Source: Parvularcula sp038749595 (lineage in GTDB: Bacteria > Pseudomonadota > Alphaproteobacteria > Caulobacterales > Parvularculaceae). From it: a stretch of 64,000 bases of DNA. The notes beneath the pieces are model-generated. The model saw nothing but the letters and a program-made list of their open reading frames with translations. It was not told the DNA's origin and searched no databases. The DNA lies in the NCBI GenBank assembly GCA_038749595.1, contig JBCDHW010000008.1, positions 106,499 to 170,498 on the forward strand, read 5' to 3'. Shown here piece by piece: positions 20,160-29,141 of the stretch (the stretch's first letter is position 1; the number at the start of each line of letters is the position of its first letter). The position numbers were made by a program, and so were the translations under genes.

Positions 20160-20660
20160 TTACGCTTGGGCAAGGGCCAGCGTGTGCACCTCAGCCGCAT
20201 GGAGTTTTGCAAACCGGAGCAGATCGCCCGGCGCGACTGCCGTTGATGCGGTGTTGCGCAGCGGATGCGCCCAGACCGGGCTGAAGCTCAGCAGCTCTTC
20301 TTCGATCACAAAATGGCTCACCCGTTGGGCGCGATCATTGATGAGCGCGAAGGGGGTTAGGTGCCCTGGCTCGACGCCGAGCACCGAGGCCATCTCGGTG
20401 CCCTTCGCAAAGCTCAGCCGGCCTCGGGCGCCGATCGCGCGGCCAATCGCTTTCAGGTCGGCCCGGGTCGAACCGAGCGCCGTGACGAGGGTGAGGCGCG
20501 CATCTTTATCGGTCAGAAGGAGGCTCTTTGAGCGGCCGCCGGTCAGGCTTTCGGCGAGGTGCCGACTCTCCTCCACCGTGTGGGTGGGGGCGTGCTCGAT
20601 CGTCTCATGGGCGATGCCCATCTCAGCAAACCGTATAAAAAGGCGGCGTTCGGCGTCCAT
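20160..20660 (-). CDS. ProXp/YbaK-type aminoacyl-tRNA deacylase
   Basis: A 166-residue stand-alone editing domain related to the INS domain of prolyl-tRNA synthetase. APTHTVEES near residue 25 and the SKSLLLTDKDARLTLVTALGSTRADLK stretch carry the lysine typical of this family. GHLTPFALIND and RVSHFVIEEELL follow. These enzymes hydrolyse mischarged tRNA, usually Ala-tRNA(Pro) or Cys-tRNA(Pro); the subtype cannot be fixed from sequence alone, although ProXp-ala is the closest guess. It is the first gene of the leftward run containing ybbN and is divergent from the thioesterase gene. Confidence 0.85.
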   Translation of the reverse strand: MDAERRLFIRFAEMGIAHETIEHAPTHTVEESRHLAESLTGGRSKSLLLTDKDARLTLVTALGSTRADLKAIGRAIGARGRLSFAKGTEMASVLGVEPGHLTPFALINDRAQRVSHFVIEEELLSFSPVWAHPLRNTASTAVAPGDLLRFAKLHAAEVHTLALAQA

Positions 20661-20745
20661 AGCGCGGCCACTTAGCCGGATCGGTGCGAATCCAAAAATT
20701 GCCCTGCTTGCCGCAGCCCGGCAGCGGGCGGTAAGCGCTCAGGAG

Positions 20746-21183
20746 ATGACCAATACACGCGAACCGTCCGCTTTGTCCGCCGAAGAGATCAACGCTTTTT
20801 TCGAAAAGGCGTTCGGTGCCCGAAAGAGCATGCCCCAGGTGCTGGACGCTTCGTCCGGGCACGTTGTGATGCGCATGCCGTGTAGCGAGAAGCACCTCCG
20901 TCCTGGCGGGTTTATTTCCGGGCCAACGCAGATGGGCCTCGCCGATCACGCCGCCTACGTTGCAATTTTTACGAAGGCCGGCATCACGCCGATGGCGTTG
21001 ACCTCGAACCTCAACATTAACTTCCTCAGGCCTGCGCAGGGGACATGGCTCGAAGCGGAAGCGACGATCATGAAGTTCGGTCGGGCGGGTGTCGTCATCG
21101 AGGTGACGATGCGCGCCGAAGCATCAAAGAAGCCCGTCAGCCATGCCATCGTCACCTACGTGATGCCGCGCGACGCCTCCTAA
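20746..21183 (+). CDS. PaaI-type hotdog thioesterase
   Basis: A 145-residue single hotdog domain. RPGGFISGPTQMGLADHAAYVAIF and ALTSNLNINFLRPAQG match the PaaI/DUF4442 thioesterase pattern of the substrate-binding helix and the strand that follows. It probably hydrolyses an acyl-CoA, with the substrate unknown. The start is ATG 20746; AGGAG abuts it directly with no spacing, so translation may be weak or a different start may be used. The open frame extends far upstream through antisense sequence, which I disregard. Its stop overlaps the end of the convergent TetR gene. Confidence 0.8.
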   Translation: MTNTREPSALSAEEINAFFEKAFGARKSMPQVLDASSGHVVMRMPCSEKHLRPGGFISGPTQMGLADHAAYVAIFTKAGITPMALTSNLNINFLRPAQGTWLEAEATIMKFGRAGVVIEVTMRAEASKKPVSHAIVTYVMPRDAS

Positions 21184-21692
21184 GGCGTCTTGCCGGTGAT
21201 ATGCTTGGCCACCAGGTCGGCCGGTGCGGTGATTTCACCCGCCAGCCATGCTTTGATCAGTCCAAGGATCTCTGGCCCCTTCGCTGCCGCACGGATGGCC
21301 GCGTGAGGGTCGCTTTCGAGGCGCTCTTCAATCATTGTACTGAGTTTCCGAGTGAGTTTGAAAAACAGCCCCGGGCCAAAGATGATCCGTGCAACGGCCC
21401 GTTGTTCCCAGAAATGCGTTAGCACAAAGTCGAGATGTTCTTGATACGGATGGCCGGTCGCCGCGTCGGCGAGGACGGCAAACAGCGGTTCGAGACTTGT
21501 CAGCAAAACATCGTCTTTGCCCGTGAAGTGGTCGTAGAATGTCGACCGGCCAATGTTCGCCCGATCAATGATGTCGGCCACCCGGATATCATCGTAGCGA
21601 CGGCTGATCACAAGGTCGCGAAAGGCATCGAACACGGCGCGTCGGGTCCGCCCAATCTGTCGGTTTGAGGGGAGGGGCCGCTCGTCCATCAT
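21180..21692 (-). CDS. TetR/AcrR-family transcriptional regulator
   Basis: A 170-residue repressor-like protein. The N-terminal helix-turn-helix is clear: TRRAVFDAFRDLVISRRYDDIRVADIIDRANIGRSTFYDHFTGKDDVL. The C-terminal ligand domain has no recognisable specificity. The start is one of two adjacent ATGs (21692 or 21689). It is divergently arranged with the membrane-protein gene at 21843, with a 150-base shared promoter region, the usual layout for a TetR regulator and its target. I see no clear palindrome that would be its operator. Confidence 0.88.
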   Translation of the reverse strand: MMDERPLPSNRQIGRTRRAVFDAFRDLVISRRYDDIRVADIIDRANIGRSTFYDHFTGKDDVLLTSLEPLFAVLADAATGHPYQEHLDFVLTHFWEQRAVARIIFGPGLFFKLTRKLSTMIEERLESDPHAAIRAAAKGPEILGLIKAWLAGEITAPADLVAKHITGKTP

Positions 21693-21842
21693 CTTGTTAT
21701 CGCGCTCTGCCGCGCCCCCGTCGATGTTTGCTTCCGGACAATACCGCGCCAATGTCCGAAACTGAACAGCCGGGCGCAGAGGTCCCTGCCGGGGGGCGTC
21801 GCCTGGTGCGAGTGTGGCGCGCAAGATGTGGGAGAGAGACCG

Positions 21843-22499
21843 ATGACGACAGAGTCCAATGGACGCCGCGCGGCGGGCTGGTTGCTGATTTTTGCAACGC
21901 TCAGTGCCCTGTTGGTGATGGCGCATCATCCAACGATTGGCTCGGCAGGTTATGATAGCCTGATCGATGAGGTGCGCAGCGAAGCGTTTCTGAACCGGAT
22001 GGTTCATGGCGCTATGATTGTCTTTACACTGTGTTTTTACATTGGCCTGAAGGCGCATAGCGACGCCGTTGGCCGCGGCCATTTTTTGTCGCGGTGTGCT
22101 GATGCCGCCCTCGCGTTTGCGACCTTCACCATGATCGGAGCCGCGTTATTTTCCGGGTTCGTCACAACTGAACTAGCGTTCCGCTTGGATCCGCAGGCGG
22201 ACGGCAGCGATGCGCTCTTCCGGCAAATGCTCAAGGTGAGCTATTCGGGCAACCAAGTGCTCGCGAAAGCCGGCGTGCTTGGATACGGGGCTGCGATTGC
22301 TCTCACATCCGTCCGTCTCCTGACGAGTACCCCGCGTGCCTGGGTTGTTGGGAGCGTGGGAATTGTTCTTGGCGCGCTTCTGTGCGCGGGAATTGTGGGC
22401 GGCTCTATCAGCCTGCACGTTCAGGGGATGGCGATGGTGTTGGCGCTCATGGCTCTATGGTTCTTGGGTGTCGGTGCCCGCATGGTGCGGGGCGCTTAG
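21843..22499 (+). CDS. Multi-pass membrane protein of unknown function
   Basis: A 218-residue protein with about six hydrophobic segments: AAGWLLIFATLSALLVMA, MVHGAMIVFTLCFYIGL, AALAFATFTMIGAALFSGFVTT, LGYGAAIALTSVRLL, AWVVGSVGIVLGALLCAGIVGG and GMAMVLALMALWFLGV. No catalytic motif is visible; the pattern resembles DUF4386-like proteins but I am not sure. The start at 21843 follows a GGGAGAGAG stretch. Divergence from the TetR gene suggests it is that regulator's target. It ends 99 bases before tRNA-Gly. Confidence 0.65.
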   Translation: MTTESNGRRAAGWLLIFATLSALLVMAHHPTIGSAGYDSLIDEVRSEAFLNRMVHGAMIVFTLCFYIGLKAHSDAVGRGHFLSRCADAALAFATFTMIGAALFSGFVTTELAFRLDPQADGSDALFRQMLKVSYSGNQVLAKAGVLGYGAAIALTSVRLLTSTPRAWVVGSVGIVLGALLCAGIVGGSISLHVQGMAMVLALMALWFLGVGARMVRGA

Positions 22500-22598
22500 C
22501 AACGCGGACGGGCCACCGCGGCGAAAAAAGTCGCGCTCCGCGCAAAGAACCGCTTGCACCGCTGGCCCTCTTTTGCTTCATACGCGGCTCGTCATTGA

Positions 22599-22673
22599 GC
22601 GGGCGTAGCTCAGGGGTAGAGCATCACCTTGCCAAGGTGAGGGTCGTGCGTTCGAATCGCATCGCCCGCTCCA
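22599..22673 (+). tRNA. tRNA-Gly (anticodon GCC)
   Basis: A 75-base tRNA with encoded CCA. The acceptor stem is GCGGGCG paired with CGCCCGC and the D arm contains AGCTCAGGGGTAGAGC. The anticodon stem-loop is CACCTTGCCAAGGTG with GCC at 22631-22633, and the T arm contains GTTCGAATC. All arms pair cleanly. No integrase lies next to it. Confidence 0.97.
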
Positions 22674-22713
22674 GTGACGGATTATCTCTCATCTCATCGA
22701 TTTATGCGGCGCG

Positions 22714-23424
22714 CTAGCCGCGTACCCGGCCCCAAATGATTGTTCCCATGGCGGCTGCGAAGAGGGCGGCCATGGCGTACCAAGTGATGGCGTAGGAGAG
22801 ATGCGGGTTGCGGAAAGCGAGCTGGGTTAACCCGGCGCGCGGCCAGCTTGGTTCGGCGCCTGCCTGGATGTCGGCGTCGACGAAAAAGGGTGCGTAAGGT
22901 TCAATTGCAGCATCGGCCGAAAGCGCTTCGACGTCTCGGGAGTACCATCGCCCGGCCTCAGGATCGTTTTTCTCAAGGAGCGTACCGCCGGGTTCCGTGA
23001 TGCGGAGCCATCCTTCGATGGTTTGCGCGCCTTCGGGCAGGACCAAGTCCTCAGCGCCAGAAGGGACGAAACCGCGGTTGATCCATACGGTTGTGTTCTC
23101 GGTTTTGAGCGGGGTCATCAGCCAAGAGCCTGGGCCGAGTTCGGTCACTGCTTTCACCCGGCGCTGGCGCGTATGGTCGAAGATGCCCTCCGCGCGGACC
23201 CTTAAATAGGCGTGGCCATCGGCGGTCACGGGCTCTGAAGGGAGCGGCGCGGCTTCGCTGTAAGCGCGTGCCTCGACGGCCTCGATCAAACTCAGCTTCC
23301 ACTCAAGGCGTCGGACTTGCCAATTGCCGAGGCCAATGAGGCTGACGAACAGGACGAGGGAACAGCTCAAGATGATCGCATCGACCCAGAGCGGGCGACG
23401 CGTGTCTTCTGACGGGGCGTTCAC
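22714..23424 (-). CDS. SURF1-family oxidase assembly protein
   Basis: A 236-residue inner-membrane protein with transmembrane helices at both ends (ILSCSLVLFVSLIGLGNWQVRRLEWK; YAITWYAMAALFAAAMGTIIWG) and a periplasmic domain between. GNWQVRRLEWKLSLI, VWINRGFVP and NPHLSYAITWYAMA are SURF1 signatures. SURF1 helps insert haem into terminal oxidases. Here it ends the cyoABCD operon, starting with a GTG that overlaps the cyoD stop, so it probably serves the bo3-type quinol oxidase. This pairing is common in alphaproteobacteria. Confidence 0.92.
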   Translation of the reverse strand: MNAPSEDTRRPLWVDAIILSCSLVLFVSLIGLGNWQVRRLEWKLSLIEAVEARAYSEAAPLPSEPVTADGHAYLRVRAEGIFDHTRQRRVKAVTELGPGSWLMTPLKTENTTVWINRGFVPSGAEDLVLPEGAQTIEGWLRITEPGGTLLEKNDPEAGRWYSRDVEALSADAAIEPYAPFFVDADIQAGAEPSWPRAGLTQLAFRNPHLSYAITWYAMAALFAAAMGTIIWGRVRG

Positions 23425-23777
23425 GGAAGATTGCGCACGCGTTCAATCTGCTCGTGGGCGGGCATCATGTTTTCGCGCAGGTGGAACATCACCCAGATCG
23501 ATCCCGCGAGAATGATGATCAGCAACACTGCGGTGAAGAGGAGCGACATCGCCTGCCACCCGCCCTCGTTTTTAAGGTCGACGTGGAGGAAGTAATTGAC
23601 GTGTACCAAGATTTGCGCGCCGCCGAGCAGGAAGATGACTGCAAGCGCGAACGGTAGGCCGATGTCGACCTCGCCGATCACGACCCAGAACGGCACGATG
23701 GTCAGCAGGACGGACAGTCCAAAGCCGATGAGATACGATTTATACGACCCGTGGGCGGCGTGCGCTTGCTCGCTCAT
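23421..23777 (-). CDS. cyoD: Cytochrome o ubiquinol oxidase subunit IV
   Basis: A 118-residue protein with three transmembrane helices: SYLIGFGLSVLLTIVPFWVV, LPFALAVIFLLGGAQILVHVNYFLH and MSLLFTAVLLIIILAGSIWVMFHL. HVNYFLHVD and HLRENMMP are typical of CyoD. It stabilises the oxidase and CuB binding. ATG 23777 overlaps the cyoC stop by four bases; upstream residues in the same open frame lie inside cyoC and are not used. Confidence 0.93.
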   Translation of the reverse strand: MSEQAHAAHGSYKSYLIGFGLSVLLTIVPFWVVIGEVDIGLPFALAVIFLLGGAQILVHVNYFLHVDLKNEGGWQAMSLLFTAVLLIIILAGSIWVMFHLRENMMPAHEQIERVRNLP

Positions 23778-24415
23778 ATCAGAACTCCGGTCAGGTAGAC
23801 GAAGGAGAAGACGCCGATCCAGATGAGATCGAGGAAGTGCCAGAAGGCGCTGAGACAGAGAACGCGGCCTTGGTTCGCTGGCGTCAGGCCGTGCATTTTG
23901 ATCTGTACCAAGAGGACGCCGAGCCACAGGCATCCGGCGGCGACGTGAACGCCGTGGGTCCCGACAAGCAGGAAGAACGACGACAGGAACGCGCTCGCCG
24001 ATGGCTTGGCACCAATATGCCACAAGTGCATGAATTCTTTGACTTCTAACGCCAGAAAGCCGAGCCCGAAGAGGCCCGTGACGACGAGCCAAATCACCGC
24101 GAGGCGGGCGAAGCCGCGCTGCATATTGATGACGGCGAACCCGTAGGTGATCGACGAGAACAGCAACATGAAGGTGGCGAGAAGAATCTGCTCGATCTCG
24201 AACAGGTCAGCGGGTGAGGGCCCTGCGGCGAAATTTTGTCCGACCACGGCATGGACTGCGAACAAGATGCCGAAGATCAGGCAGTCGCTCATCAGGTAGA
24301 GCCAGAAGCCGAGCATTGCGCCGCTCTCGTGGGCGTGGGCTTCGCTATGCGCGTCTTCGATGACGTCGAATTCAAAGGTGCGTGCGCTGATCGGATCGAG
24401 CGTCGAGCTGCTCAT
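23774..24415 (-). CDS. cyoC: Cytochrome o ubiquinol oxidase subunit III
   Basis: A 213-residue subunit III with five transmembrane segments. GFWLYLMSDCLIFGILFAVHAVV and SSFFLLVGTHGVHVAAGCLWL are the family signatures, and LCLSAFWHFLDLIWIGVFSFVYL ends the protein. It sits between cyoB (11-base gap) and cyoD (4-base overlap). Confidence 0.94.
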   Translation of the reverse strand: MSSSTLDPISARTFEFDVIEDAHSEAHAHESGAMLGFWLYLMSDCLIFGILFAVHAVVGQNFAAGPSPADLFEIEQILLATFMLLFSSITYGFAVINMQRGFARLAVIWLVVTGLFGLGFLALEVKEFMHLWHIGAKPSASAFLSSFFLLVGTHGVHVAAGCLWLGVLLVQIKMHGLTPANQGRVLCLSAFWHFLDLIWIGVFSFVYLTGVLI

Positions 24416-24426
24416 GGCTGGCGTCC

Positions 24427-26544
24427 TTATTCAGCCGCGGCCGGGAGCATGCCCGGACCGTCATCGTTCGACCCACCACCGAGGAGCAGGGTCCGCTCGT
24501 GCTCGATCGCGTCGACCTCAGCTTTCGTCACGTCGTAAGCGCGGTTGTAATTGAACGTATGGCCAATGGCGTACGCGATCGAGCCGACGAACGTTGCGAT
24601 CGCCAGCCACCAGATATGCCAGACGAGGGCGTAGCCCATCACCGTCATGATGCCGGAAATGACCACGCCAGTCGCCGTTGACCGGGGCATGTGAATTGGG
24701 GCGTACCCAGAGGTTCTGCGCTGGTAGCCGGCGGTTTTCATGTGGTTCCACGCATCCAACGCATAGACCCGCGGCGTGAAGGCGAAATTGTAGAACGGCG
24801 GAGGCGACGCCGTTGACCATTCAAGCGTTCGGCCGTTCCACGGATCACCGGTCGTGTCGCGCAGCGCTTCGCGGTCGCGGATGGAGACGATGATCTGCAC
24901 AAAGAACGCTGCGATCCCGACGGCGACGCAGAGGGCGCCGATGGCCGCTGTGAGGAAATAGCCCGCGTAGATCGTATCTTCGAACTGACTCAGCCGTCTT
25001 GTGACGCCCATCAACCCGAGGAGGTAGAGCGGCATGAAGGCGAGGTAGAAGCCCACGAACCAGCCCCAGAAACTGACCTTACCCCAAAAGGCGTTGAGCT
25101 TGAAACCAAAGGCTTTGGGCCACCAATAATTGATCCCGGCGAAGATGCCGAAGACAACCCCGCCGATGATAACGTTGTGGAAATGCGCGACCAAGAACAG
25201 GCTGTTGTGCAGGACGTAGTCCGCTGGCGGAACAGCGAGGAGGACGCCGGTCATCCCCCCGATCACGAACGTGAGCATAAAGCCGACCGTCCACATCATC
25301 GGCACTTCGAACCGTATACGGCCTTTGTACATGGTGAAGAGCCAGTTGAAGAGCTTCGCGCCTGTCGGGATCGAGATGATCATCGTGGTGATGCCGAAGA
25401 ACGAGTTGACGTCGGCCCCGGCGCCCATGGTGAAGAAGTGGTGGAGCCAGACGATATAGCTCAAGATCATGATCACGCACGTGGCATAGACCATCGAGGT
25501 GTAGCCGAAGAGGCGCTTGCCCGTGAACGTCGGCACAACCTCAGAGAAGATGCCGAAGATCGGGAGGGTGAGGATGTAAACCTCCGGGTGCCCCCAAATC
25601 CAAATGAGATTCACGTACATCATCGGGTTGCCGCCGAGATCGTTTGTGAAGAAGTGGGTGCCGAGATATCGATCCGCAGTGAGGAGCGCGAGCGTGGCGG
25701 TCAGCACCGGGAAGGTCGCGACGATCAGAATGTTCGTGCACAGCGTCGTCCAGGTGAAGACCGGCATGCGCATATAGCTCATGCCCGGAGCGCGCATTTT
25801 GACGATCGTGACGATCAGGTTGATGCCGGACAGCGTCGTGCCGATCCCCGCGATATTGAGCGACCACAGATAGTAATCCATCCCCACGCCGGGGCTGAAC
25901 GTCAGGCCGGACAGCGGTGGGTAGGCGAGCCATCCCGTTGTCGCGAACTCGCCGACGAATAGCGAGACCATCATCAGCACCGCACCTGACGTCGTCAGCC
26001 AGAAGCTGAAATTGTTGAGGAAAGGGAACGCCACGTCCCGCGCGCCGATCTGCAGCGGCATGACATAGTTCATGAAACCAGTGATAAACGGCATCGCCAC
26101 GAAGAAGATCATGATCACGCCGTGGGCTGTGAAGATCTGGTCGTAATGGTGGGCGTCGAGGTAGCCGACATAGCCGGCGGATGCGAGCGCCTGCTGGGCC
26201 CGCATCAACAGGGCATCGGCAAACCCGCGGACGAGCATGACCGTGCCGAGCACCATGTACATGATGCCGATTTTCTTGTGGTCGACCGAGGTGAACCACT
26301 CGTTCCAGAGGTAGCCCCAGAGCTTATACCGGGTGATCAGCGCGAGGACCGCGAGGCCGACGATGCTGGCTCCAATGAACGTGACGAAGATCACCGGTTC
26401 GGAGAAGGGGAAGATCCCCCAGGTCATCTTGCCCCAGATCGGATGGGCCTCGGCCGCGCCGGCGGTGGGGTGGCCGCTCCCCGGCTCACCGCCCGCAGCG
26501 GCAGCCAGGGTGAAAAGGTGGGCGAAGCCGTCGGTTATGCGCAT
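24427..26544 (-). CDS. cyoB: Cytochrome o ubiquinol oxidase subunit I
   Basis: A 705-residue haem-copper oxidase core that reduces oxygen to water and pumps protons. The quinol-site residues of the E. coli enzyme are kept: RGFAD (Arg71/Asp75) and HYDQ (His98/Gln101), so this is a quinol rather than a cytochrome c oxidase. Haem and copper ligands appear in IFTAHG, WIWGHPEVYI (with the Tyr cross-linked to His), HHFF and VAHFHNVI. About 14-15 transmembrane helices are visible. Its start overlaps the cyoA stop by one base. The haem O synthase cyoE is not in this window. Confidence 0.97.
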   Translation of the reverse strand: MRITDGFAHLFTLAAAAGGEPGSGHPTAGAAEAHPIWGKMTWGIFPFSEPVIFVTFIGASIVGLAVLALITRYKLWGYLWNEWFTSVDHKKIGIMYMVLGTVMLVRGFADALLMRAQQALASAGYVGYLDAHHYDQIFTAHGVIMIFFVAMPFITGFMNYVMPLQIGARDVAFPFLNNFSFWLTTSGAVLMMVSLFVGEFATTGWLAYPPLSGLTFSPGVGMDYYLWSLNIAGIGTTLSGINLIVTIVKMRAPGMSYMRMPVFTWTTLCTNILIVATFPVLTATLALLTADRYLGTHFFTNDLGGNPMMYVNLIWIWGHPEVYILTLPIFGIFSEVVPTFTGKRLFGYTSMVYATCVIMILSYIVWLHHFFTMGAGADVNSFFGITTMIISIPTGAKLFNWLFTMYKGRIRFEVPMMWTVGFMLTFVIGGMTGVLLAVPPADYVLHNSLFLVAHFHNVIIGGVVFGIFAGINYWWPKAFGFKLNAFWGKVSFWGWFVGFYLAFMPLYLLGLMGVTRRLSQFEDTIYAGYFLTAAIGALCVAVGIAAFFVQIIVSIRDREALRDTTGDPWNGRTLEWSTASPPPFYNFAFTPRVYALDAWNHMKTAGYQRRTSGYAPIHMPRSTATGVVISGIMTVMGYALVWHIWWLAIATFVGSIAYAIGHTFNYNRAYDVTKAEVDAIEHERTLLLGGGSNDDGPGMLPAAAE

Positions 26545-27629
26545 TACCGGCCCTCCGGCGTTGACATGGGCAAGTCCCGCAGACGCTTCGGCGCCTCGAT
26601 CGCCGCAAGGATGTCATCCCGCTGGTTCTCAAGCTCGGGCCGCAGGAGGTAGTAAACCAGCCGCTGGTCGGAGACGCTGCAGATGCCTTTGTACATTTCG
26701 CGGTTGGTCAGCCCGGCGATCCCGCCGCCGCCCAGGGCGTCGACCATCATCATGTCGTCGCGGCACAGCGTGTCCTCGGCAACGCAGAGGTTGACGATGC
26801 GCCGCCAGAGGCCGTCTTCAATCTCGCTAAAATAGGTGACTTGGTCGCCAACACTCGGCTTTTCGAGGCCGGCGAACACTTCCCGAGAGAGGGCGCGCGC
26901 GCTGGCGCGGGCGCTGTCGACCCAATCCGCGAAGCCTTGGTCGTCGAGCCCATGGAACTTGAAGCGCATCTGGGAAAAGCCCTCGCCGCTGTAGTTCGCT
27001 GAGAAGCCATCGAAGACGCCCGGCTCGTTGATCACGGCGTTGAGTTCGGTTTCCATGCCCGCCATCGCGTAAATCTGCCCCGCCAGCGCTGGGATGTAGA
27101 ACGAGTTCATCACCGTACCTGAGGTGAGGCGGAACTCGATCGGCCGATCAACGGGCGCAGCGACCTCGTTGACCGTCGCGATTCCCTCCTCGGGATACAG
27201 GAAGACCCATTTCCAATCGAGTGCGACCACTTGGATGACCAACGGATCCGCGGCTTCGTCGATGGCTTGCGTCTCAGAAATGCGCCGCAACGGCTCATAA
27301 GGCTCGAGCCGGTGGGTGGCGACCCAAGTTAGTCCGGCGAGGCAGGAGATAATAGCGAGGGGCACCGACCAAACGACGATTTCGAGGCTAATCGAGTGGT
27401 CCCAGTCGGGCGCGTAGGTCGCGGATTTGTTCGATTCGCGATAGTGGAAGGCGAAGAAAATGGTCAGCGCCATCACCGGAATGATGACGATTAACATCAA
27501 GATGGTGGCATAGAGGATCAGATCACTCTGCTGGCGCGCGACATCGCCTGAGGGATTGATCACGATGAGGTTACAGCCCGAGAGCGCTAGGGCCATACAT
27601 AACACAACTAAGCTGCGCGCGCGCTTCAT
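26544..27629 (-). CDS. cyoA: Cytochrome o ubiquinol oxidase subunit II (lipoprotein)
   Basis: A 361-residue subunit II and first gene of the operon. The signal peptide ends in a lipobox (ALALSGC), so the mature N-terminus is lipid-modified. Two transmembrane helices follow (LILYATILMLIVIIPVMALTIFFAF; SLEIVVWSVPLAIISCLAGLTW), then the cupredoxin-like periplasmic domain. VVALDWKWVFLYPEEGIATVNEV is the quinol-oxidase signature, and the CuA-binding cysteines of cytochrome c oxidases are absent. ATG 27629 is chosen for the signal peptide; the longer open frame is non-conserved. It is divergent from the MFS gene across a 183-base spacer. Confidence 0.95.
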   Translation of the reverse strand: MKRARSLVVLCMALALSGCNLIVINPSGDVARQQSDLILYATILMLIVIIPVMALTIFFAFHYRESNKSATYAPDWDHSISLEIVVWSVPLAIISCLAGLTWVATHRLEPYEPLRRISETQAIDEAADPLVIQVVALDWKWVFLYPEEGIATVNEVAAPVDRPIEFRLTSGTVMNSFYIPALAGQIYAMAGMETELNAVINEPGVFDGFSANYSGEGFSQMRFKFHGLDDQGFADWVDSARASARALSREVFAGLEKPSVGDQVTYFSEIEDGLWRRIVNLCVAEDTLCRDDMMMVDALGGGGIAGLTNREMYKGICSVSDQRLVYYLLRPELENQRDDILAAIEAPKRLRDLPMSTPEGR

Positions 27630-27812
27630 GATTCCGCCTGCAGGTTTACACCACTGGGACGAAAGCGTTGACAAATCGGCACGAATATATTGGCGAGGTG
27701 CGAACGCTTTGCATCTGAGCTGGGACATATTGCACCGCAATGAAGTTTGTAATGTGGTATAGTACCCTTGCGCCAATATGCTCCAAACGCATCGAACTTT
27801 CTGCAGGACCTC

Positions 27813-29126
27813 ATGGCAGCAACCCCCTCTGATCTGACCAACGACATCGCGCAAGATGGTTCTTCGACGAGCGCTGATCCGCGGGAGACCGTCACCATCG
27901 ACGAAGTGGTCACCACGGTGATCATGGCAAGGGTGACCGACTTCTTCGGCTTTTTCGTTTACGCGATTGCTTCAGCTCTGGTGTTCCCGCAGCTATTTTT
28001 TCCGATGTTCCCGCCGGTCACCGGCATGCTGTGCTCCTTCGGGCTGTTCTCCCTCGCTTTCCTGGCACGGCCGTTTGCGAGCTATGCCAGTCGGGCGATC
28101 CAGAAGAAAATTGGGCGGACCGGAAAGATCAGCCTCGCGTTGATGATTCTGGGGACCTCAACGGTCGCGATCGGCTTGCTGCCTGGCTACGGCGAGATTG
28201 GCTGGGCGGCGCCTGCGCTGCTGGCGTTCCTGCGCATTTTGCAGGGGCTTGGCCTCGGCGGCTCGTGGGACGGGATCACCCTGCAGCTCCAGAATGCAGC
28301 GCCGGAGGGCCGAAAGGGCCTCTACGCCATGGTCCCGCAGCTCGGCGGGCCGGTTGGGTTTTGTGTGGCCGGATCGTTGTTCTTTGTCCTGTACGGATTT
28401 TTGACCGCGCAAGAGTTCATTACCTGGGGATGGCGCTTTGCATTCTTTGGCGTCTTCGCGGTCAATGTCGTCGCGCTCTTTGCTCGTTTGCGGCTCCTCC
28501 AATCTGATTTCGGTGCAGCAGCGCATACGGAGCGTCCCGCCCCATACCCCGAAATGTTCCGCACCCAGTGGCGGAACATTTTGCTCTCGGCCTTCACGCC
28601 GCTGGCGAGCTATGCGCTGTTTCACATGGTGACCGTGTTCCCGCTTGCGTACTCTGCTCTTTACACGGATCACGACATTGCTCGGATATTACTCTACGAG
28701 CTTGTGGGCGGTGTTTTGGCGGTGATCTCGGTCATTCTTTCGGGCGTCCTCGCCGATCGCTACAGCGCGCGTTGGGTGCGCGGGGTGAGCACAGCACTCA
28801 TCGTTGTCCTCTGCCTAACGATCAGCACACTGGATAGTGCGCCGGGGGTGTACATCATTCTCGGCTTCGTGTTGCTGGGCTTTGCTCACGGCCAGACCGG
28901 CGCGATTGCCTCAACGCGGTTTCCCGACGACTTCCGCTATTCGGCGAGCGCGGTCTCGACCAATCTGTCATGGATCGTCGGCGCTGCGTTTGCGCCACTT
29001 GTGGGCTTGCTGCTGACCAGCACGCTCGGTCTCTGGGCGGCAGCGCTGTATCTGTTGTCCGGCGCTTTGGTGACGGGGATTGCCCTTAACATCGCCAGCC
29101 GGAATGCGCCTGCACAGCCAGGCTGA
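27813..29126 (+). CDS. MFS transporter, metabolite:H+ symporter-like
   Basis: A 437-residue, 12-helix major facilitator protein. The opening TIDEVVTTVIMARVTDFFGFFVYAIASALVFPQLFF, and GLLPGYGEIGWAAPALLAFLRILQGLGLGGSWDG, resemble the MHS (metabolite:H+ symporter) subgroup. RFPDDFRYSASAVSTNLSWIVG near helix 11 also fits. The substrate is unknown. ATG 27813 follows an AGGA and precedes a soluble N-terminal tail of ~30 residues; an upstream TTG at 27768 is less likely. It lies between the divergent cyo operon and the convergent bciA gene and need not belong to either. Confidence 0.85.
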   Translation: MAATPSDLTNDIAQDGSSTSADPRETVTIDEVVTTVIMARVTDFFGFFVYAIASALVFPQLFFPMFPPVTGMLCSFGLFSLAFLARPFASYASRAIQKKIGRTGKISLALMILGTSTVAIGLLPGYGEIGWAAPALLAFLRILQGLGLGGSWDGITLQLQNAAPEGRKGLYAMVPQLGGPVGFCVAGSLFFVLYGFLTAQEFITWGWRFAFFGVFAVNVVALFARLRLLQSDFGAAAHTERPAPYPEMFRTQWRNILLSAFTPLASYALFHMVTVFPLAYSALYTDHDIARILLYELVGGVLAVISVILSGVLADRYSARWVRGVSTALIVVLCLTISTLDSAPGVYIILGFVLLGFAHGQTGAIASTRFPDDFRYSASAVSTNLSWIVGAAFAPLVGLLLTSTLGLWAAALYLLSGALVTGIALNIASRNAPAQPG

Positions 29127-29141
29127 CGCCCCCGCGGCGCG

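Noticed and set aside
19459..20745. N-terminal extension of the thioesterase frame by over 400 residues
   Set aside because: The extension is antisense to ybbN and the ProXp gene; the hotdog domain starts after ATG 20746.
25177..25962. Plus-strand open frame of 261 codons, very rich in His, Asp and Glu
   Set aside because: It is the antisense shadow of cyoB.
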